A DNA stretch of 64,000 bases. Origin: Candidatus Ruthia magnifica str. Cm (Calyptogena magnifica) (GTDB lineage Bacteria; Pseudomonadota; Gammaproteobacteria; PS1; Pseudothioglobaceae). The stretch covers positions 1,054,001 through 1,118,000 of the forward strand of contig NC_008610.1 of NCBI RefSeq assembly GCF_000015105.1, in the 5' to 3' direction. Position 1 is the stretch's first letter, and every line of letters starts with the position of its first letter. The notes beneath the pieces were generated by a model. It searched no databases, was not told where the DNA came from, and saw only the letters and a list, made by a program, of their open reading frames with translations. Made by a program: the position numbers and the translations under genes. Below are positions 43,134 to 53,144 of the stretch, one piece after another.

Positions 43134-43625
43134 CTAGTGTATACTTTTTTGTAAGATCACAAAATTATGAGCGTGTAGATTTTTCTCATCAGGTTGATGA
43201 GATTCACGACTAAGTTCGCTAAATTTAGTGCGGTCAAATTCTGGAAAGTACGTATCACCATCAAATTTACCATTAACTTCTGTGATATAGATTCTATCAA
43301 CCTTATCTATCATTTGTTCGTAAAAAGATACACCACCCATAATCATTAGTTCATTAGCGCCATTAACCAGATTTAATGCTACGTTAATGCTACCAACAAC
43401 CTCACAACCATCAACTTTAAGTTTTGTATTGCGACTTACAATAATATTGCGACGATTAGATAGTGGTCTGCCAATGGAGTCATAGGTTTTACGTCCCATT
43501 AAGACAGCTTTACCTATTGTTGTTTTTTTAAAATAAGCCAAGTCAGCTGGCAAATACCAAGGCAAAGCATTATTTTTACCAATCAGCTGATTGTCATCCA
43601 TTGCAACAATAATAGATAATTTCAT
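43134..43625 (-). CDS. folA: Dihydrofolate reductase
   Basis: The 163-residue protein starts MKLSIIVAMDDNQLIGKNN and has LPWYLPADLAYFKKTT, VLMGRKTYDSIGRPL, MIMGGVSFYEQM and YITEVNGKFDGDTYFPEF, all standard DHFR blocks. It reduces dihydrofolate with NADPH. The open frame continues upstream to 43673, but MKLSII at 43625 is the family start. It is divergent from the maf gene with 53 bases between starts. Confidence 0.96.
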   Translation of the reverse strand: MKLSIIVAMDDNQLIGKNNALPWYLPADLAYFKKTTIGKAVLMGRKTYDSIGRPLSNRRNIIVSRNTKLKVDGCEVVGSINVALNLVNGANELMIMGGVSFYEQMIDKVDRIYITEVNGKFDGDTYFPEFDRTKFSELSRESHQPDEKNLHAHNFVILQKSIH

Positions 43626-43678
43626 AGGGAAAGTTTTAAATAAAGTAAAATACGGATATTTTACAAAAATCACTCACC

Positions 43679-44284
43679 ATGGTGCCACTAATTCTTGCCT
43701 CAAGCTCACCTTTTAGAAAAATGTTACTTTCCAAGCTAGGTCTGGTCTTTAATACATATTCGCCAAAAATTAATGAATCAAGGGAAAAAGGTGAAACACC
43801 CAAACAATTGGTTTATCGTTTAGCTCAGGAAAAAGCCAAAGAAGTTGCAAAAATACACATTGGCTTGATTGTTGCTTCTGATCAAGTAGCAACACTTAAT
43901 GATGGCCTTAATGCTGATGATAAAATACTGACTAAGCCAAAAAACCATGAAAATGCCATTAAACAACTACAGCAAAGTTCTGGAAATATAGTAACTTTTC
44001 TTACAAGTTTGACACTTTTAAATACAAATACCAATAATATACAAACTAAAGTTGAAACTTTCAAAGTGATTTTTAAAGATTTGAGTATTGAACAAATTGA
44101 ATATTATCTTAAAAAAGATACTCCTTATAACTGTGCAGGTAGTTTTAAATCAGAAAATCTAGGCATTAGTTTATTTAAACAAATGACTGGTAATGATTCA
44201 AATAGCTTGATTGGCTTGCCACTTATTCAACTCATTACAATGCTAGAAAATGAAGGTATCGATATTCTAACTAACAATAATTAA
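43679..44284 (+). CDS. Maf-family nucleoside triphosphate pyrophosphatase
   Basis: The 201-residue protein has the Maf start LILASSSPFRKMLLSKLGL, an ESREKGETP segment, IGLIVASDQVA with the conserved Asp, and NCAGSFKSENLGISLF. The residues match the YceF subgroup (m7GTP pyrophosphatase) better than YhdE, but I cannot settle this by eye. It hydrolyses non-canonical or modified NTPs. It is followed 5 bases later by mfd and could be co-transcribed with it. Confidence 0.88.
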   Translation: MVPLILASSSPFRKMLLSKLGLVFNTYSPKINESREKGETPKQLVYRLAQEKAKEVAKIHIGLIVASDQVATLNDGLNADDKILTKPKNHENAIKQLQQSSGNIVTFLTSLTLLNTNTNNIQTKVETFKVIFKDLSIEQIEYYLKKDTPYNCAGSFKSENLGISLFKQMTGNDSNSLIGLPLIQLITMLENEGIDILTNNN

Positions 44285-44289
44285 GCGTC

Positions 44290-47200
44290 ATGCAATATCT
44301 CTATCCTGATAAGCTCAAATGCTTTCAATCGAATCAAAAAACCTATTGGGGCTCACTGTACGGTAGTGCAGATGCACTAGCATTAATTGAATTTACAAAT
44401 CAACAACAGCAAGTTATTTTAGTCATTACTGATGACACTGGACATTTTGACAATCTTTATAAATCTTTAAACTTCTACAACACAAACTTAGAAATTTTAA
44501 AATTTGATAGTTGGGAAGTGCTCGCCTATGATCACTTTTCACCTCATCCTGATATCACATCAAGTCGATTAAAAACCTTATCAAAACTTAAAAATCTTAA
44601 AAATGGTATTATTATCACTACATTAGAATCATTATTTTCATACTTATGCCCGTTAGAGTTTAGCGAAAAATATAGCTTTAATATTAATATTAATGACAAT
44701 ATTAATATTAAAGCTTTTAGTAAAAAACTACTAAAAATTGGCTACAACCGTGTAACCACCGTAATGGAACATGGTGAATTTAATATTCATGGCTCATTGA
44801 TTGATTTATACCCAATGGGTGCAAAAACACCTTACAGAATTGATTTGTTTGATCAAGAAGTAGAGTCTATTCGCACCTTTGACACCTCAACTCAACGCTC
44901 TAAAATGGAAGTGTCTAAAATTATGCTATTGCCTGCCAGGGAGTTTGCCACAGATAGTACTAGTATTGAACGCTTTAAAGTCAATTATCAAAAAGCATTT
45001 AATGACGATGGCTTTATTTATACTGAAGTTAGTGAAGGTAGGTTACCAAGTGGTATTGAATTTTATTTACCACTCTTTTTTAACACAACCAATACCTTGT
45101 TTGATTATCTAGTGGATAACGCCATTATTGTCACATCAAAAGGGTTTTCAAGTTTAGTGGATAAGACCTATAGCGAGATACATGAACGATTTGAAAATGC
45201 TAAAAAATCATTAGATAGGGCGCCACTTGATATTCATAAAGTTTTTCTGTCCAAAGAATTACTATTTAGAGAAATCAAACAAAAATCACAGCATATCATT
45301 AGCACATCAAAACTAGAAAATAAAAACCAGAATTTTAATTTTAACTCAAGCTTATTGCCCTCAATACGTATTGAACCACAAACAAAAAACCCATTAAGAA
45401 AATTTTTAGCCTTTGTTAAAAAATTCACTAACAAAAAAATATTAGTTGTTTGTGAATCGCGTAGCAGGCAAAATGTGCTCAGAGATTTATTCACTAGTCA
45501 TCAACTTGATACCCATAACGTTAAAAACTGGTACGAATTTAGTAAAAGTAGCAAACTGCTTAACATTACTAATGAAAATCTTACCAATGGCTTACTCACT
45601 GATGATATTGCCATTATTACTGAAGAGAATTTATTCGGTCAAGAAGTGGTTCAACAACAACGTCGTCGTGTCAAGCACAAAGATTTTGATGAAGCAATTA
45701 AAAGCCTAGTTGAGATTAAAATGGGTGATGCTATTGTGCATGAAAATTATGGTGTAGGTAGGTATTTAGGGCTTAAACCCCAAATCTTTGATGATCAATC
45801 ACAAGATTTTCTTACCCTAGAATATGCTGATAATGCAAAATTAATGGTGCCAATAACCTCACTCAACCTAATCTCCAGATACGCTGGAATCTCATCGGAG
45901 AATGCTCCATTACACAAGCTAGGAACAAATCAATGGAGCAAGGCTAAGAAAAAAGCAGGTGAGGCTTTGTTTGATGTGGCAGCTGAATTATTAGAAATTT
46001 ATGCCAAACGAGCCTCTAAAATAAGCTTTGCTTTCCCTAAGCCGAATGATGCTTACTCCTCATTTGTTGCTAGTTTCCCTTTTGAGGAAACACCAGACCA
46101 ACTAAAAACCATGGATGAAGTTTTAGCAGATATGCAATCATGCAGGCCAATGGACAGATTGGTCTGTGGCGATGTTGGTTTTGGTAAAACTGAAATTGCT
46201 ATGCGTGCGGCATTCTTAGCGGTTGAAGCGGGGAAGCAAGTGGCAATTTTGGTTCCAACCACGCTATTATCTAACCAGCATTATCAATCATTTGTTGACC
46301 GCTTTATTAACCACCCTGTTGAAATTGCAGCGCTTTCAAGGTTTCAAACTCAAAAAGAGAAAAAACTAATTATTAAAAAATTAAATCAAGGAACAATTGA
46401 CATTATCATTGGTACTCACACAATTATTCAAAGCACTATTAAATACAAAGATCTTGGCTTGATTATTATTGACGAAGAGCATCGTTTCGGTGTTAAACAA
46501 AAAGAGGCATTGAAAAAAATACGGGGAGAAAGTGACATTCTGACCATGACTGCCACCCCTATTCCACGCACATTGAATATGGCGCTAGGTTCATTAAGAG
46601 AGCTGTCCATTATTGCCACCCCCCCTGCCAAACGTAGTGCCATTCAAACGTTTGTACAAGAGTGGAATAACAACAACATCAAAGAGGCAATTACACGTGA
46701 AATGCACCGTGGCGGTCAGGTATTTGTACTACATAACGATATTGATTCAATTGACAAAATGGTAGAAAATCTCAAACAAATTATGCCAAAAATTCACGTT
46801 CGTATTGCCCACGGACAAATGCCAACGCGTGAACTAAAAAAAATTATGAGTGATTTTTATCACGCACGTTTCCAAATTTTGGTTTGCACCACAATTATTG
46901 AAACAGGGATTGACATTCCAAATGCTAATACCATCATTATCAATAATGCACAAAATTTTGGTCTGGCACAATTACACCAGCTACGAGGTCGTGTTGGTCG
47001 TTCCCATCATAGGGCTTATGCCTATTTAATTATTAAATCTTATCAATTATTATCCAAAACAGCCAAAAAACGTCTAGATGTCATTGAATCTTTAGAAGAG
47101 CTTGGTGCTGGATTTATACTAGCCAATCACGACCTTGAAATTCGTGGTGCGGGTGATTTATTGGGCGATAATCAATCTGGAAAAATTAACGAAATTGGCT

Positions 47201-47718
47201 TTAATCTTTATCATGATTTATTAAAACGTACCATTGACACCCTGCGTTCTGGCAGGAAAATTAACTTTGATGATCCAATCAGTCATGAAGTGAAAATTGA
47301 TTCTGGTTTGCCATCTATCATTCCAGAGACGTATATTTTTGATGTACACCAACGACTTGTACTCTATAAACGTATTGCAAGTTGTCAAAACAATAAAGAA
47401 CTTAAAGCATTACAAATTGAGATGATTGATCGTTTTGGATTATTACCAGATTCAACCAAAAATTTATTTGCCAATACTAAACTCAAGCTCTTTTCACAAA
47501 AAATTGGCATTGATAAAATCAGTCTCTATGAAAACAAAGCTATCATCACCTTTGGCAATAAAAATACCATCGAACCAATAAAAATAATCAACCTTATTCA
47601 AAAGCAAACGAAAAAATATCAGCTAAAGGATCAAAACCAATTAATTATTAAAGAAGAGATGCCTGAAGATATTAGACGAATCGAGTTGATAGAAAACCTA
47701 TTAAAAACACTAAGTTAA
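44290..47718 (+). CDS. mfd: Transcription-repair coupling factor
   Basis: The 1142-residue protein has the expected domains. The N-terminal UvrB-homology modules come first (about 1-340). The RNA-polymerase-interacting domain follows (KMGDAIVHENYGVGRYLGL, about 475-545). The RecG-like helicase comes next: CGDVGFGKTEIAMRAA is the Walker A region, IDEEHRFGVKQKE is the DEEH box and TMTATPIPRTLNMALG is motif III. GRVGRSHHRAYAY and the C-terminal autoinhibitory domain close it. E. coli Mfd is 1148. It removes stalled RNA polymerase at lesions and recruits UvrA. Confidence 0.97.
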   Translation: MQYLYPDKLKCFQSNQKTYWGSLYGSADALALIEFTNQQQQVILVITDDTGHFDNLYKSLNFYNTNLEILKFDSWEVLAYDHFSPHPDITSSRLKTLSKLKNLKNGIIITTLESLFSYLCPLEFSEKYSFNININDNINIKAFSKKLLKIGYNRVTTVMEHGEFNIHGSLIDLYPMGAKTPYRIDLFDQEVESIRTFDTSTQRSKMEVSKIMLLPAREFATDSTSIERFKVNYQKAFNDDGFIYTEVSEGRLPSGIEFYLPLFFNTTNTLFDYLVDNAIIVTSKGFSSLVDKTYSEIHERFENAKKSLDRAPLDIHKVFLSKELLFREIKQKSQHIISTSKLENKNQNFNFNSSLLPSIRIEPQTKNPLRKFLAFVKKFTNKKILVVCESRSRQNVLRDLFTSHQLDTHNVKNWYEFSKSSKLLNITNENLTNGLLTDDIAIITEENLFGQEVVQQQRRRVKHKDFDEAIKSLVEIKMGDAIVHENYGVGRYLGLKPQIFDDQSQDFLTLEYADNAKLMVPITSLNLISRYAGISSENAPLHKLGTNQWSKAKKKAGEALFDVAAELLEIYAKRASKISFAFPKPNDAYSSFVASFPFEETPDQLKTMDEVLADMQSCRPMDRLVCGDVGFGKTEIAMRAAFLAVEAGKQVAILVPTTLLSNQHYQSFVDRFINHPVEIAALSRFQTQKEKKLIIKKLNQGTIDIIIGTHTIIQSTIKYKDLGLIIIDEEHRFGVKQKEALKKIRGESDILTMTATPIPRTLNMALGSLRELSIIATPPAKRSAIQTFVQEWNNNNIKEAITREMHRGGQVFVLHNDIDSIDKMVENLKQIMPKIHVRIAHGQMPTRELKKIMSDFYHARFQILVCTTIIETGIDIPNANTIIINNAQNFGLAQLHQLRGRVGRSHHRAYAYLIIKSYQLLSKTAKKRLDVIESLEELGAGFILANHDLEIRGAGDLLGDNQSGKINEIGFNLYHDLLKRTIDTLRSGRKINFDDPISHEVKIDSGLPSIIPETYIFDVHQRLVLYKRIASCQNNKELKALQIEMIDRFGLLPDSTKNLFANTKLKLFSQKIGIDKISLYENKAIITFGNKNTIEPIKIINLIQKQTKKYQLKDQNQLIIKEEMPEDIRRIELIENLLKTLS

Positions 47719-47750
47719 TTTAGTGTCAAAAGAAATAACTATTGTCTTAA

Positions 47751-48692
47751 CTAAAACAACGATTCACCATAATTATCTTGATAGCGATTTCCAATATCAG
47801 CCATATCAAGCTCATGGTTTTGCGTACCTAAATGCGCCATCTTAATGGCGCCCAATAACCCTGCTAATTGACCAATCGTTCTCCAATTCATATCATGCAT
47901 TAAACCGTACAACAACCCGGCACGATAAGCATCACCACAACCTGTAGGATCTTGCATACTATCTGCCTTAGCAGGGATAATATTAATTAATTTACCATCG
48001 GTATGAATTTCTGAACCCTCGTTACCTTTGGTAATAATCAAAGCGTCAACTTTGGAAGCAATGGTTGACAAATCTAGCCCAGTTTTAGTTTGTAACATTT
48101 GTGATTCATAATCATTGAGTACTATATAAGTAGCTTTCTTAATAAAATTAACCAGCTCTTTGCCTGAGAACATTAGCATGCCCTGACCTGGATCAAAAAT
48201 AAATGGAATTTTTAATTGTTTAAATTGTGTCGCATGCTCAATCATCCCAACACGTCCATCAGGAGATACAATGCCAATATCAACCGCACTGACATCAGAT
48301 ACCTTATTTTGGTGCGATTGATCCATCGCACCAGGATGAAAAGCAGTAATTTGATTATCACTCATATCAGTGGTAATAAATGCCTGACCTGTATATTGAT
48401 CTTTGAGAATTTTTATATATGAGGTATTCATACGATGCTTTTTCATCCACGTTAAATAGGGCGTGAAATCACTGCCTACTGTTGCCATTGGCACTGAATT
48501 AGCGCCCAATAAATGCAAATTATAAGCAATATTGCCAGCACAACCACCAAACTCTTTGCGCATAGTTGATACTAAAAATGACACATTGAGCATATGCACC
48601 TTATCTGGTAAAATATGATTTTTAAAATGATCACGGAACACCATAATACTATCAAAAGCGTACGAGCCACAAATTAATGCTGTTTTTTTCAT
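47751..48692 (-). CDS. PfkB/ribokinase-family sugar or nucleoside kinase
   Basis: The 313-residue protein has the family's FGGCAGNIAYNLHLLGA near the N-terminus and the C-terminal signature DPTGCGDAYRAGLLYGL, in which GCGD carries the catalytic Asp. Substrate-specific residues cannot be read with certainty. Proteins of this type in proteobacteria are often annotated as adenosine kinase, so that is one possibility. It is convergent with mfd and lies downstream of ispH on the same strand, 62 bases away. Confidence 0.85.
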   Translation of the reverse strand: MKKTALICGSYAFDSIMVFRDHFKNHILPDKVHMLNVSFLVSTMRKEFGGCAGNIAYNLHLLGANSVPMATVGSDFTPYLTWMKKHRMNTSYIKILKDQYTGQAFITTDMSDNQITAFHPGAMDQSHQNKVSDVSAVDIGIVSPDGRVGMIEHATQFKQLKIPFIFDPGQGMLMFSGKELVNFIKKATYIVLNDYESQMLQTKTGLDLSTIASKVDALIITKGNEGSEIHTDGKLINIIPAKADSMQDPTGCGDAYRAGLLYGLMHDMNWRTIGQLAGLLGAIKMAHLGTQNHELDMADIGNRYQDNYGESLF

Positions 48693-48754
48693 GTTATTTT
48701 TAAAAATAGGTCAACGTCTTTGTCTAAACTTAGTTTATTTATTAAAAAAAAATC

Positions 48755-49675
48755 TTATCTTAATTCTTTTGGTACTGGAAAATGAATATTCTCCTTCGCG
48801 CCATTTACTTCAATAACTTTAGTGACGCCCTTGTCACACAAATAATGAATGACTTCTTGAACCAAAACCTCTGGCGCCGAAGCACCTGCGGTTACACCTA
48901 TTGTGTTCACGTCTTTAAGCCACAACTCATCAATTTCATCAGCGTCATTAATCAGATAGGCAGGAATATCCATTTTTTCCGCAATTTCTCTAAGACGATT
49001 TGAATTAGATGAATTACTAGAACCTAATACTAATAATATATCAGAAGATTGCATCAAAATTTTAACACCATCTTGACGATTTTGTGTGGCATAACAAATA
49101 TTATCTTTCTTAGGTGCATCAATAGTGGGAAATTTTGATTTTAAATAATCCACAATATGTTTAGTATCATCAATCGAAAGTGTGGTTTGTGTTGTATAAG
49201 AAATAGGGGTATTTTTTGATAAATTCAAACGTCCAACATCCTCAATTGTTTCCACTAATTGAAGCTCCTCATTAGATTGCCCTAACGTGCCTTCAACCTC
49301 TGGATGGCCTTTATGGCCAATCAAAATAACTTGATGTTGTTGTTTTTGTTTTCTGATAACTTCTTTATGCACCTTAGTCACCAAAGGACAAGTGGCATCA
49401 TAAATAGTTGCGTCTATATCCTGAGTTTGCTTGCGTACTGCCATTGACACACCATGTGCACTAAAAATAACCACTTGCTCATTAGGTACATCAGCAATAT
49501 CTTCAACAAAAATAGCACCTTTGGCCTTTAGTCCATCAACTACAAATTTATTATGCACCACTTCATGACGAACATAGACAGGTGCACCATGTAACTTTAA
49601 TGCACGCTCCACAATTTCAATTGCACGATCAACACCAGCACAAAAACCACGTGGATTTGCCAGTAAAACTTTCAT
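48755..49675 (-). CDS. ispH: 4-hydroxy-3-methylbut-2-enyl diphosphate reductase
   Basis: The 306-residue protein has the three Fe-S ligands of IspH/LytB: Cys12 (ANPRGFCAGVDRAI), the Cys of YDATCPLVTKVH near 96, and the Cys of NICYATQNRQ near 197. The VRHEVVHNKFVV His and GHKGHPEVEGT are also present. It makes IPP and DMAPP in the last step of the MEP pathway. Its start overlaps the stop of a dead fkpB by one base, keeping the ancestral fkpB-ispH order. Confidence 0.97.
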   Translation of the reverse strand: MKVLLANPRGFCAGVDRAIEIVERALKLHGAPVYVRHEVVHNKFVVDGLKAKGAIFVEDIADVPNEQVVIFSAHGVSMAVRKQTQDIDATIYDATCPLVTKVHKEVIRKQKQQHQVILIGHKGHPEVEGTLGQSNEELQLVETIEDVGRLNLSKNTPISYTTQTTLSIDDTKHIVDYLKSKFPTIDAPKKDNICYATQNRQDGVKILMQSSDILLVLGSSNSSNSNRLREIAEKMDIPAYLINDADEIDELWLKDVNTIGVTAGASAPEVLVQEVIHYLCDKGVTKVIEVNGAKENIHFPVPKELR

Positions 49676-50042
49676 TATTTTTGAAAGATTTTTACCTGAA
49701 AAGAAACATCACTACTTGCCAGTGAATTATTAAAATTAACGATAATATTGCCTCCATCAATTTTATCAATACAAACCACGTAAGAATCCCCTAGGTATTT
49801 TAAACTTAACAACGATTCTACTCAATTACCATAATTTGTAGAAAATATGAACGCTTTCATAACTTGAAAAGTTTTTTCTATTTCATTACAAAATACCTTT
49901 AATATACTTAAAAGAAGGATTTTCAATTTACTCACTTGAGCATCAATAACACAGGACTCTAAGCACGAATTCTCACCCAAGACTCGTCAACCAAAGCGCC
50001 ATTTACATGACCAAGCTTGTAGAGGATTTTGTATTTAGCCAT
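49675..50042 (-). pseudogene. fkpB: Remnant of FKBP-type prolyl isomerase FkpB (SlpA)
   Basis: From ATG at 50042 (overlapping the accD end by 8 bases): [20 protein letters not shown], a stop, then frames with CVIDAQVSKLKILLLSI. The end, LGDSYVVCIDKIDGGNIIV followed by NFNNSLASSDVSFQVKIF, matches the FkpB C-terminus ([21 protein letters not shown]). The active-site middle is scrambled by stops. It sits between accD and ispH, and fkpB-ispH adjacency is conserved in E. coli, which supports the call. Confidence 0.78.
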
Positions 50043-50883
50043 TATTAAACGTTATAGCGCTTAATATTTTATGTACTTGAGTGCGCAACTCAGACCGGTG
50101 CACAATCATATCAATCGCACCTTTTTCTAACAAAAACTCACTACGCTGAAAACCTTCTGGCAATGACTCTCGAACGGTTTGTTCAACCACTCTAGGGCCA
50201 GCAAAACCAATCAACGCATTTGGTTCAGCAATATGAACATCACCTAACATGGCAAAACTAGCAGAAACACCTCCCATGGTTGGATCAGTTAAAATCGAAA
50301 TAAAAGGTACTTTTTTATCACTCAGCAATTTAATCATTAAAGCTGTTTTGCTCATTTGCATCAGTGAAAACAAACCTTCTTGCATACGCGCGCCCCCTGA
50401 AGCTGAAAAACAAATCAGTGGTACATTGGTTTCAATGCTTATTTTTGCAGCACGAACAAACTTCTCTCCAACCACAGAACCCATAGAGCCGCCCATAAAT
50501 TTAAATTCAAAAGCAACGACCATGACTTTTATGCCGTTAAGTGTTCCTGTTTTAACCACAAGCGCATCTTTTTCATGAGTAGTCTTTTGTGCTTGTAAAT
50601 AGCGGTCTTTATATTTTCTTTGATCTTTAAATTTTAAAGGGTCAACTGGGCTCAAATTAGCAGCAATTTCTTCTTGTCCCTGCTTGTCTAAAAAACTATC
50701 AATACGCGCCCTAGCAGTAAGGCGCACGTGATAATCACACTTAGGACAAACATAATTCAACGCTTTTAACTCTTCTGAATAAAGTGTGGTTTCACACTTA
50801 GGGCACTTACTCCATAAACCTTCTGGAATATTTTTCTTCACTACACTGGTAATAGAAGGTAAGATTTTTTCTAACCAACTCAT
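50035..50883 (-). CDS. accD: Acetyl-CoA carboxylase carboxyltransferase, beta subunit
   Basis: The 282-residue protein has the N-terminal four-Cys zinc ribbon ([10 protein letters not shown] and VCPKCDYH), then the crotonase-like carboxyltransferase domain with [20 protein letters not shown] and [16 protein letters not shown], and [13 protein letters not shown]. With AccA it moves carboxyl from biotin to acetyl-CoA to make malonyl-CoA. It follows trpA by 19 bases. The trpA-accD order is the gammaproteobacterial one, but folC, which usually follows accD, lies 41 kb away. Confidence 0.97.
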   Translation of the reverse strand: MSWLEKILPSITSVVKKNIPEGLWSKCPKCETTLYSEELKALNYVCPKCDYHVRLTARARIDSFLDKQGQEEIAANLSPVDPLKFKDQRKYKDRYLQAQKTTHEKDALVVKTGTLNGIKVMVVAFEFKFMGGSMGSVVGEKFVRAAKISIETNVPLICFSASGGARMQEGLFSLMQMSKTALMIKLLSDKKVPFISILTDPTMGGVSASFAMLGDVHIAEPNALIGFAGPRVVEQTVRESLPEGFQRSEFLLEKGAIDMIVHRSELRTQVHKILSAITFNNG

Positions 50884-50902
50884 ACGCCTTTCCTTATTTT
50901 AA

Positions 50903-51700
50903 TTATTTAATTGCAGTAGAAATTTCATCTGCAAAATATCCAACATTTGCTAACATTTTATTCCTATCATTTGCATATTGTTCAACAAACGCAACCAGTA
51001 ATGAACCTACAATAACTGCATCTGCATACTTAGACACTGCTTTTGCACTTTTAGCATTTTTAATACCAAAACCTACCCCAATAGGCAAATTAATCATTTT
51101 ACGAACTCTTAAAAGGTACATTTTTACTAAATCAACATCCAAATGCTCTGCACCTGTCACACCTTTAAGGGAAATAAAATAAATAAAACCTGAGGCAATG
51201 GTAGCTAAAAATGCCAAGCGTTCATCCGTTGTTGTTAGTGCAACCAAAAAGATAAGGTCAATATTAACATCATCAAGACTCCGCTTTAAATCATGCGCCT
51301 CTTCTGGTGGCATATCTACCACCAACACACCGTCAACAGCGCTTTCACTAGCAGCATTAGCAAAGGCTTGATAACCAAAAGCCTCAATTGGATTAAGATA
51401 GCCCATTAACACAATGGCGGTTGTATCGTTGCTTTGTCTAAACTTTTTAACTAGACTTAGCACATCACACAAACCCACCCCATCTGCCACCGCTCGTTCA
51501 TGAGACTTAGCAATTATAGGGCCATCAGCTATTGGATCTGAAAATGGCACACCCAATTCAATCACATCCGCACCATTTTTGACCAAAACTTGCATTAGTT
51601 CAAAAGTATTATCAAGCCCACTATCCCCCGCAGTAATAAAGGGAATAAATACTTTTTTGCCAACAGGAAGCTGGGTAAAAATTGTACTTAACCTTGACAT
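50903..51700 (-). CDS. trpA: Tryptophan synthase, alpha subunit
   Basis: The 265-residue TIM-barrel protein shows FITAGDSGLDNT, the catalytic Glu in VIELGVPFSDPIADGP, the catalytic Asp in GVLVVDMPPEEA, and GVGFGIKNAKSAK for phosphate binding. It releases indole from indole-3-glycerol phosphate for TrpB. It starts 6 bases after the hemE stop. Its partner trpB is not adjacent but lies about 6 kb away near 58 kb, which is unusual because the subunits act as a complex. Confidence 0.96.
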   Translation of the reverse strand: MSRLSTIFTQLPVGKKVFIPFITAGDSGLDNTFELMQVLVKNGADVIELGVPFSDPIADGPIIAKSHERAVADGVGLCDVLSLVKKFRQSNDTTAIVLMGYLNPIEAFGYQAFANAASESAVDGVLVVDMPPEEAHDLKRSLDDVNIDLIFLVALTTTDERLAFLATIASGFIYFISLKGVTGAEHLDVDLVKMYLLRVRKMINLPIGVGFGIKNAKSAKAVSKYADAVIVGSLLVAFVEQYANDRNKMLANVGYFADEISTAIK

Positions 51701-51706
51701 TATGCG

Positions 51707-52750
51707 TTATCTTTTACTAAATTCATGTACAACATCTACCAGAACTTTCATGTGTTCAGGATTTACATCAGGAGAAATGCCATGACCTAGATTAAACACA
51801 TGGCCTGTATCACCTTGAAATTGTGATAAGATTTTTTTGACTTCTTCGCGTATTTTTTCAGGAGATGCATACAAAACACAAGGATCTAAATTACCCTGAA
51901 GTGCTACCTTAGCGCCAATACGTTGTTGTGCATCATTCAACTCCACTGTCCAATCCAATGCTACGCCATCACAACCACTGTTTGCAATTTGCTCTAGCCA
52001 CATTGCACCACCTTTCGTAAAGAGGGTAATTGGAATGGTTTTACCATTAAATTTACGCTTAATTCCATTAACAATCTTGGTCATATATTGAAGTGAAAAG
52101 TCCTCATAACTTTGCTTATTCAACAAGCCACCCCAGGTATCAAAAATCATCACCGAATCTACGCCTACTTGAATTTGACCATTTAAATAGTCAATAATTA
52201 TATCTGATAATTTATCTAATAACTGGTGCATGTACACAGGATTTTCATACATCAGCCCTTTAACTTTAACAAAGTTCTTACTTGAACCACCTTCAACCAT
52301 ATACGTGGCTAATGTCCACGGACTGCCTGTAAATCCAATCAATGGCACCTTGTTATTTAAAGCTTTTTTAATGACTGATACAGCGTCAGTGACATAAGAC
52401 AATTCGTTACCTACATTGGGCTTTTTTAATTGTTCAATGGAGGATAATGTATTGAGTGGATTTGAAAATTTAGGGCCTTCGCCTTCTAAAAAATACAAGC
52501 CTAAGCCCATTGCATCAGGAATAGTTAAAATATCTGAGAATAAAATTGCTGCATCTAAATCAAAACGATCAATAGGCTGCATAGTGACTTCACATGCCAG
52601 CTCAGGTGATTTACATAACGTTAAGAAATCACCTGCTTTTATACGTGTTTCTCTATATTCTGGTAAATAACGACCTGCTTGGCGCATCACCCAAATAGGC
52701 GTGCGTAAAGTAGGTTTTTTTAATAAGGCATTAATATAATCAAACAACAT
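51707..52750 (-). CDS. hemE: Uroporphyrinogen decarboxylase
   Basis: The 347-residue protein has the signature [17 protein letters not shown] with the substrate-binding Arg residues, [15 protein letters not shown] with the catalytic Asp, [17 protein letters not shown], and [16 protein letters not shown] at the C-terminus. It decarboxylates uroporphyrinogen III to coproporphyrinogen III in heme synthesis. It appears to head the run hemE-trpA-accD-ispH on the minus strand. Confidence 0.97.
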   Translation of the reverse strand: MLFDYINALLKKPTLRTPIWVMRQAGRYLPEYRETRIKAGDFLTLCKSPELACEVTMQPIDRFDLDAAILFSDILTIPDAMGLGLYFLEGEGPKFSNPLNTLSSIEQLKKPNVGNELSYVTDAVSVIKKALNNKVPLIGFTGSPWTLATYMVEGGSSKNFVKVKGLMYENPVYMHQLLDKLSDIIIDYLNGQIQVGVDSVMIFDTWGGLLNKQSYEDFSLQYMTKIVNGIKRKFNGKTIPITLFTKGGAMWLEQIANSGCDGVALDWTVELNDAQQRIGAKVALQGNLDPCVLYASPEKIREEVKKILSQFQGDTGHVFNLGHGISPDVNPEHMKVLVDVVHEFSKR

Positions 52751-52859
52751 GAGCCTTCAATATAAAAAGTAAACGCTGTAATTATAATGATTTTGATTGT
52801 ATATCTTTATCAACCAGTGGAAAGCAACTTTCGCAGTTTTTTTATTGAATTTTGTATTT

Positions 52860-53072
52860 TTATCTCTTAAAACTAGCATAACGCGATTTAAACTTCTCAA
52901 CACGACCAGCGCTATCCATAATCTTTTGCTTACCTGTATAAAAAGGATGACAATTAGAGCATACATCTAAGTATAGCTCTCTTTTGTCAAGAGTTGAACG
53001 TGTCTCAAAAACATTGCCACACGAGCAAGTTACTTCAACATCATTGTAATTAGGATGAATATCTGTTTTCAT
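52860..53072 (-). CDS. rpmE: 50S ribosomal protein L31 (zinc-binding type)
   Basis: The 70-residue protein starts [20 protein letters not shown] and carries four cysteines (CSCG and [12 protein letters not shown]), the zinc-binding form. The open frame extends to 53135, but MKTDIHP at 53072 is the family start. It lies between the copper ATPase and hemE on the same strand. Confidence 0.95.
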   Translation of the reverse strand: MKTDIHPNYNDVEVTCSCGNVFETRSTLDKRELYLDVCSNCHPFYTGKQKIMDSAGRVEKFKSRYASFKR

Positions 53073-53144
53073 GTTATGTAAACCATTTCTAATAATAAAA
53101 GAGAACAAATTATATGCTATTTGAAACTTATTCATATGCTATTT

